From: an uncultured Hungatella sp.
GTDB lineage: Bacteria > Bacillota > Clostridia > Lachnospirales > Lachnospiraceae
Length of the DNA: 9,952 bases
Direction: 5' to 3'
NCBI GenBank assembly: GCA_910585645.1
Contig: CAJUFP010000140.1
Location: 1-9,952, forward strand
Shown here: positions 7,851 through 9,952 of the stretch, piece by piece
Numbering within the stretch: the first letter of the stretch is position 1
Layout: every line of letters starts with the position of its first letter
The notes under the pieces: model-generated
What the model was told of the DNA's origin: nothing
What the model saw: only the letters and a program-made list of their open reading frames with translations
Databases searched by the model: none
Made by a program: the position numbers and the translations under genes

Positions 7851-7880
7851 GCATAGGATGTTTTGGAACATGCCATACTA
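7851..7880 (+). promoter_or_regulatory. Sigma-G (forespore) promoter for the spoVA operon
   Basis: GCATA (7851-7855) and CATACTA (7874-7880) are separated by exactly 18 bases. This matches the Bacillus sigma-G consensus, GHATR - 18 bases - CATnnTA, at every informative position. It begins nine bases after the sigF stop and points at the spoVA genes, which are sigma-G dependent in B. subtilis. Transcription would start near 7887, giving a leader of about 130 bases. Sigma-F recognises related sites, so some sigma-F reading is possible. Confidence 0.7.
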
Positions 7881-7969
7881 TGTTTGACAGCGGCGCTGCG
7901 GGGAAATTTTCTTAGTGAAGGGGAAGTTTGTTATGCCTGCTATGCCTGCGGAATGTAAGCTGTTGACAG

Positions 7970-7986
7970 GCCATGGAGAGCATGGC
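7970..7986 (+). other. Short hairpin in the spoVA leader
   Basis: GCCATG (7970-7975) and CATGGC (7981-7986) form a 6-bp stem with a 5-base loop, GAGAG. No T-run follows. Its position between the sigma-G promoter and the first start codon makes it part of the predicted leader; a function is not shown. Confidence 0.3.
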
Positions 7987-8020
7987 TTGATCCAAGAGAG
8001 AGGAACGGATGTGAGATCGT

Positions 8021-8179
8021 ATGGGATTTTTAAAACATTTGTGGGGATTTTTATTTGTCGTGGCCATGATCCTGATTGTGGGCGGCGTGGTGTGGTATCT
8101 GTTGTTTTACGGCGGACCGAGGGACTATACCGGGGGGATGCTGGTGCGGATTTCGGATATGGTAAAGGGGATGGTGTGA
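8021..8179 (+). CDS. Small single-span membrane protein (52 residues), first gene of the spoVA unit
   Basis: The frame encodes a short basic start (MGFLKHLWG), one strong hydrophobic segment at about residues 8-29 (FLFVVAMILIVGGVVWYLLFY), and a tail with GGPRDYTGGM and a final MVKGMV. Codons match the neighbouring genes (GTG, CTG, ATC, GGC, GCC), whereas the overlapping frame at 7915-8184 uses unusual codons. The stop codon is one base before the spoVAA start, so the two are probably coupled. An in-frame TGA at 8012 rules out a longer form. The best ribosome site, GAGAGGA (7996-8002), is 18 bases from this ATG and better placed for an ATG at 8009 that is followed at once by TGA. I do not recognise the family. 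Position downstream of a sigma-G promoter suggests a forespore membrane role with the SpoVA proteins. Confidence 0.75.
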   Translation: MGFLKHLWGFLFVVAMILIVGGVVWYLLFYGGPRDYTGGMLVRISDMVKGMV

Positions 8180-8180
8180 G

Positions 8181-8807
8181 ATGAGCAAAAGCCTGTATCT
8201 GAAATTGAACCAGATTTCCGAGGTTCATGAAAAGGATGTGTATCTGAAGGATGTGGCAGAGCTTTACAGCGATGATCCGGCCATTCTTGCCAAGTGTCTG
8301 GCCCTTAAGGTGAAAAAGATCTCGTCGGACCGGGATCACCGGTATGTGGGAAGCGTGCTGGATGTGATCGGGCTGATCTCCAAGCTGGACCCTTCGATCC
8401 AGGTGGAAAATATGGGGGAACAGGATTTTATCATTGATTATCAGAAACCCAGGCAGCCAAGGCTTGGCTGGGAGTGGATAAAGACTGCTTTTGTGTGCGT
8501 GATCTGCTTCTGCGGCGCGGCATTTGCCATTATGACGTTTAACAATGACGCCAGCGTGACGGATGTGTTTCGGGAGATCTACCGGATGGTTCTGGGCCAT
8601 GAGGCCGAGAAGGTTACGGTGCTGGAACTGTCTTATTCTATAGGGCTGGCTCTGGGCGTTATCCTGTTCTTTAACCATTTCTGCGCATGGAAGGTGAACA
8701 CAGATCCTACGCCTCTTGAGGTGGAAATGCGTCTGTATGAGGATAATATCTCCAAGACCGTGATTCAGAATGACGGAAGAAAGGAGTCTGGTATTGATGT
8801 GGATTAA
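8181..8807 (+). CDS. spoVAA: Stage V sporulation protein AA
   Basis: SpoVAA belongs to the inner forespore membrane complex that brings Ca-dipicolinic acid into the spore. The 208-residue protein has an N-terminal soluble domain (about 1-98) and two membrane spans, about 99-120 (IKTAFVCVICFCGAAFAIMT) and 146-166 (VLELSYSIGLALGVILFFNH). The family signature DPTPLEVEMRLYE is at residues 175-187. The start lies one base after the stop of the 52-residue gene, with GGGG ten bases upstream. Its end overlaps spoVAB by 11 bases. The placement after sigF is the same as in B. subtilis, where spoVAA follows the spoIIA operon. Confidence 0.93.
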   Translation: MSKSLYLKLNQISEVHEKDVYLKDVAELYSDDPAILAKCLALKVKKISSDRDHRYVGSVLDVIGLISKLDPSIQVENMGEQDFIIDYQKPRQPRLGWEWIKTAFVCVICFCGAAFAIMTFNNDASVTDVFREIYRMVLGHEAEKVTVLELSYSIGLALGVILFFNHFCAWKVNTDPTPLEVEMRLYEDNISKTVIQNDGRKESGIDVD

Positions 8808-9222
8808 GCTGGCCTTTCTGGCTATGTTTGGGCTCTGCGCCGGGGGGATCATCGCTGCCGGCGTTTTTGCGTTTCTGGCCATCATCGGCGTGTTCCCAAG
8901 ACTGATCGGAAAGACCGGCACCAAGAGACATATCATGCTGTATGAGACGGTGATCATTCTGGGCGGCATCGCGGGAAATGGGATGGACCTGTTTGAGTTT
9001 CCCATACCCGTTGGAGGAACATGGGGATTGGCAATATTTGGCGCGGCGGTGGGGATCTTTGTGGGCTGTCTGGTCATGTCCCTGGCGGAGACACTGAAGA
9101 CTCTGCCGGTGATCAACAGAAGGATCCATCTGTCTGTGGGGCTTCAGTATGTGATCCTGGCCATCGGGCTGGGGAAGATGCTGGGAGCTATGCTGTATTT
9201 TCGTATGGGTATGGGGATGTAG
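8797..9222 (+). CDS. spoVAB: Stage V sporulation protein AB
   Basis: This is a 141-residue integral membrane partner of SpoVAA in the dipicolinic acid uptake system. Hydrophobic spans lie at about residues 4-32, 46-62, 75-97 and 113-134. The first is rich in Gly and Ala (GLCAGGIIAAGVFAFLAIIG), and a charged loop follows (PRLIGKTGTKRH). ATG 8797 was chosen because AAGGAG (8781-8786) lies ten bases upstream and the protein then starts with MWIKLAFLAMFG as the family does; the frame opens earlier at 8770, inside spoVAA. Translation is probably coupled to spoVAA through the overlap. No spoVAC follows within the window; a 730-base repeat-bearing stretch does. No clear terminator is seen just after the stop. 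Confidence 0.92.
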   Translation: MWIKLAFLAMFGLCAGGIIAAGVFAFLAIIGVFPRLIGKTGTKRHIMLYETVIILGGIAGNGMDLFEFPIPVGGTWGLAIFGAAVGIFVGCLVMSLAETLKTLPVINRRIHLSVGLQYVILAIGLGKMLGAMLYFRMGMGM

Positions 9223-9289
9223 GGACGGAGAGGCAGTTTTTTGGAGCTTAAGAATGTTTTTTGCGCGAAATGGTAAAGTTATTTAAAGG
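9223..9289. other. Gene-free AT-rich spacer after spoVAB
   Basis: This spacer lies between the spoVAB stop and the first repeat. It has two T-runs (from 9237 and 9256) but no convincing stem before them, so I do not call a terminator. Nothing else is recognisable. Confidence 0.4.
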
Positions 9290-9550
9290 ATATATTATTT
9301 AGTGAGTAAATCGGCGGTTGTCGTGAAGCCAGACAGAGAAGGGAAGGATGGTTCTGTCCGGGTTCAGATATGCCAAACATTCCGATGAGCCCTTAAAGCG
9401 GGAACCACTCGGGTATCAGCCCTCCTGTTTCCCTGGTCTCATCTCCATGGCATAAATTCACCCTGCCAGGACCATCCTTCCCTTCCCTGCCTGGCAAAAG
9501 CAGGATTCGCTGGTCAAGATCTGCTCACTTAAGTTGGTTCCGGTAGGGTT
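9290..9550 (-). repeat. Near-complete structured repeat unit (copy A), candidate ncRNA element
   Basis: Read on the - strand, this 260-base unit has nested paired segments. The closing stem is AGTGAGCAGATC (9518-9529) with GATTTACTCACT (9301-9312). The main stem joins 9471-9495 to 9328-9352: 25 pairs, 23 Watson-Crick and two G-U. The next stem is GGGTGAATTTATGCC (9449-9463) with GGCATATCTGAACCC (9360-9374), with an internal loop. GATGAG (9438-9443) pairs with CTCATC (9384-9389), and GGG CTGATA CCC (9411-9422) forms a terminal hairpin. Its 5' half matches copy C (55 of the first 67 positions, then 35 identical bases) and its 3' half matches copy D. No gene or transposase is inside. The family could be a MITE-like element, a mobile structured RNA or a regulatory RNA; I do not recognise it. 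Confidence 0.75.
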
Positions 9551-9742
9551 GCGATTTCGACCTCGTAGCGGAAAGATATGTGTTTTATCAGCCGCTAGGT
9601 TTGCGCATCATATTTATCGGATCAGATTCTGCCTGCCATATTTGGAGTGTCAGTGGGTGTATACGAAGATAAAAACCCGAATCTCCTGATCTATGGAAGA
9701 ACGGAATCTTCATATTTCTTTCCATTATAGGGAAACAGATTC

Positions 9743-9787
9743 TTTCGGGTTCACAACAACATCGCCCTAACATCACTCAACAATATA
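9743..9787 (+). repeat. Diverged + strand repeat copy (copy B), 3' end
   Basis: GGGTTCACAACAAC (9747-9760) followed by TCGCC and TCACTCAACAATATA (9773-9787) matches the 3' ends of copies D and A in the same order (GGCTCCACGACTAAC, TTCGCC, TCACTCAACAATA in D). The 5' side is diverged. Possible partners are TAGGG (9544-9548) with CCCTA (9765-9769), CGAT (9552-9555) with ATCG (9761-9764), and ACCCGAA (9676-9682) with TTCGGGT (9743-9749), the last in the place of the main stem of copy A. The whole unit may thus span about 9544-9787. Confidence 0.5.
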
Positions 9788-9837
9788 CTGAGTCCATAAA
9801 AAGCAGCTATTTTTTCACCGCAAAGTTGCGGCAGCGT

Positions 9838-9952
9838 CCCCTACCGGAAACACCTGAAGTGAGCAAACCTTAACCGGCGAATTCTGGTTTTGCCAGACAG
9901 AGAAGGAGAGATGTCCCGGCAGGGTGAATTTATGCCATGGAGATGAGACCAG
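9838..9952 (+). repeat. 5' half of a + strand repeat copy (copy C), cut by window edge
   Basis: From CCCCTACCGGAA onward this stretch matches the - strand of copy A starting at 9549, with 55 of the first 67 positions identical by hand. The last 35 bases (9918-9952) are identical to the reverse complement of 9433-9467. It keeps AAGTGAGCAAA (closing stem, 5' side) and GCCAGACAGAGAAGG (main stem, 5' side). The rest lies beyond the window. A small hairpin, CCGCA/TGCGG (9818-9831), sits just before it. Confidence 0.75.

Noticed and set aside
8028..8039. TTTTTAAAAC as a possible frameshift site linking the 8021 frame to the 7915 frame
   Set aside because: A -1 shift would lead from the well-coded frame into the poorly coded one; no supporting structure is evident.
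7915..8184. Open frame of 89 codons with a good AAGGGG site before an ATG at 7933
   Set aside because: Its codon use is unlike the neighbours and its product is Arg/Cys/Gly-rich with no recognisable domain. The overlapping frame from 8021 has native codons and a clear membrane segment and abuts spoVAA neatly.
9398..9410. T-box-like string GAGTGGTTCCCGC on the - strand in copy A
   Set aside because: It differs from the T-box core, no specifier stem is visible, and no aminoacyl-tRNA or amino acid gene lies downstream on that strand.
9449..9467. GGCAGGGTGAATTTATGCC on the - strand, resembling the start of an FMN riboswitch
   Set aside because: Only the GCAGGGTGAA-like piece matches; the other conserved FMN-riboswitch segments are absent and the stretch pairs within its own repeat.
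9588..9776. 62-codon open frame on the - strand in the repeat region
   Set aside because: No ribosome site, no recognisable domain, and it runs across structured repeat sequence; likely chance.
9801..9831. Terminator-like T-run and CCGCA/TGCGG hairpin
   Set aside because: The T-run precedes the hairpin on the + strand and the - strand gives A's in the wrong place, so neither strand has stem then T-run.

Overview
The window looks like chromosome from a spore-forming Clostridia, most likely a Lachnospiraceae gut bacterium of the Enterocloster/Lachnoclostridium type. The evidence is the spoIIA-sigF-spoVA order, a DUF6472-like four-cysteine protein next to valS, folC followed by a 45-residue protein and a TPR membrane protein, and moderately high GC with G/C-rich third positions. 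The species cannot be fixed from the sequence. All genes found are on the + strand.

Layout. Bases 1-82 are the 3' part of a dispersed repeat. A 65-residue four-cysteine protein (122-319) and valS (426-3068) follow, closed by a strong terminator (3112-3149). A vegetative-type promoter (3209-3236) then drives folC (3344-4669), a 45-residue protein (4714-4851) and a TPR membrane protein (4855-6159), ending in another terminator (6190-6233). Next is the forespore operon: spoIIAA, spoIIAB and sigF (6281-7842), the anti-anti-sigma factor, anti-sigma factor and first compartment-specific sigma factor of sporulation. A near-consensus sigma-G promoter (7851-7880) sits between sigF and the start of a spoVA operon. 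That operon holds a previously easy-to-miss 52-residue membrane protein (8021-8179), spoVAA (8181-8807) and spoVAB (8797-9222), for dipicolinic acid uptake into the forespore.

The last 730 bases have no convincing gene but are not featureless. They hold at least two, probably three, copies of a roughly 260-base element that folds into a long multi-branched structure. One nearly complete copy reads on the - strand (about 9290-9550). A diverged copy reads on the + strand and keeps mainly its 3' end (about 9743-9787). The 5' half of another + strand copy (9838-9952) runs off the window. The window's first 82 bases are the 3' end of a further copy, so the family is dispersed. Paired stems are preserved between diverged copies, and in the - strand copy the long stem has G-U pairs only when read as - strand RNA. 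This points to a mobile or dispersed structured RNA. It lies directly after spoVAB, where other spore-formers often have spoVAC. It is the strongest candidate here for something undescribed; its identity needs an Rfam/covariance search and a genome-wide copy count.
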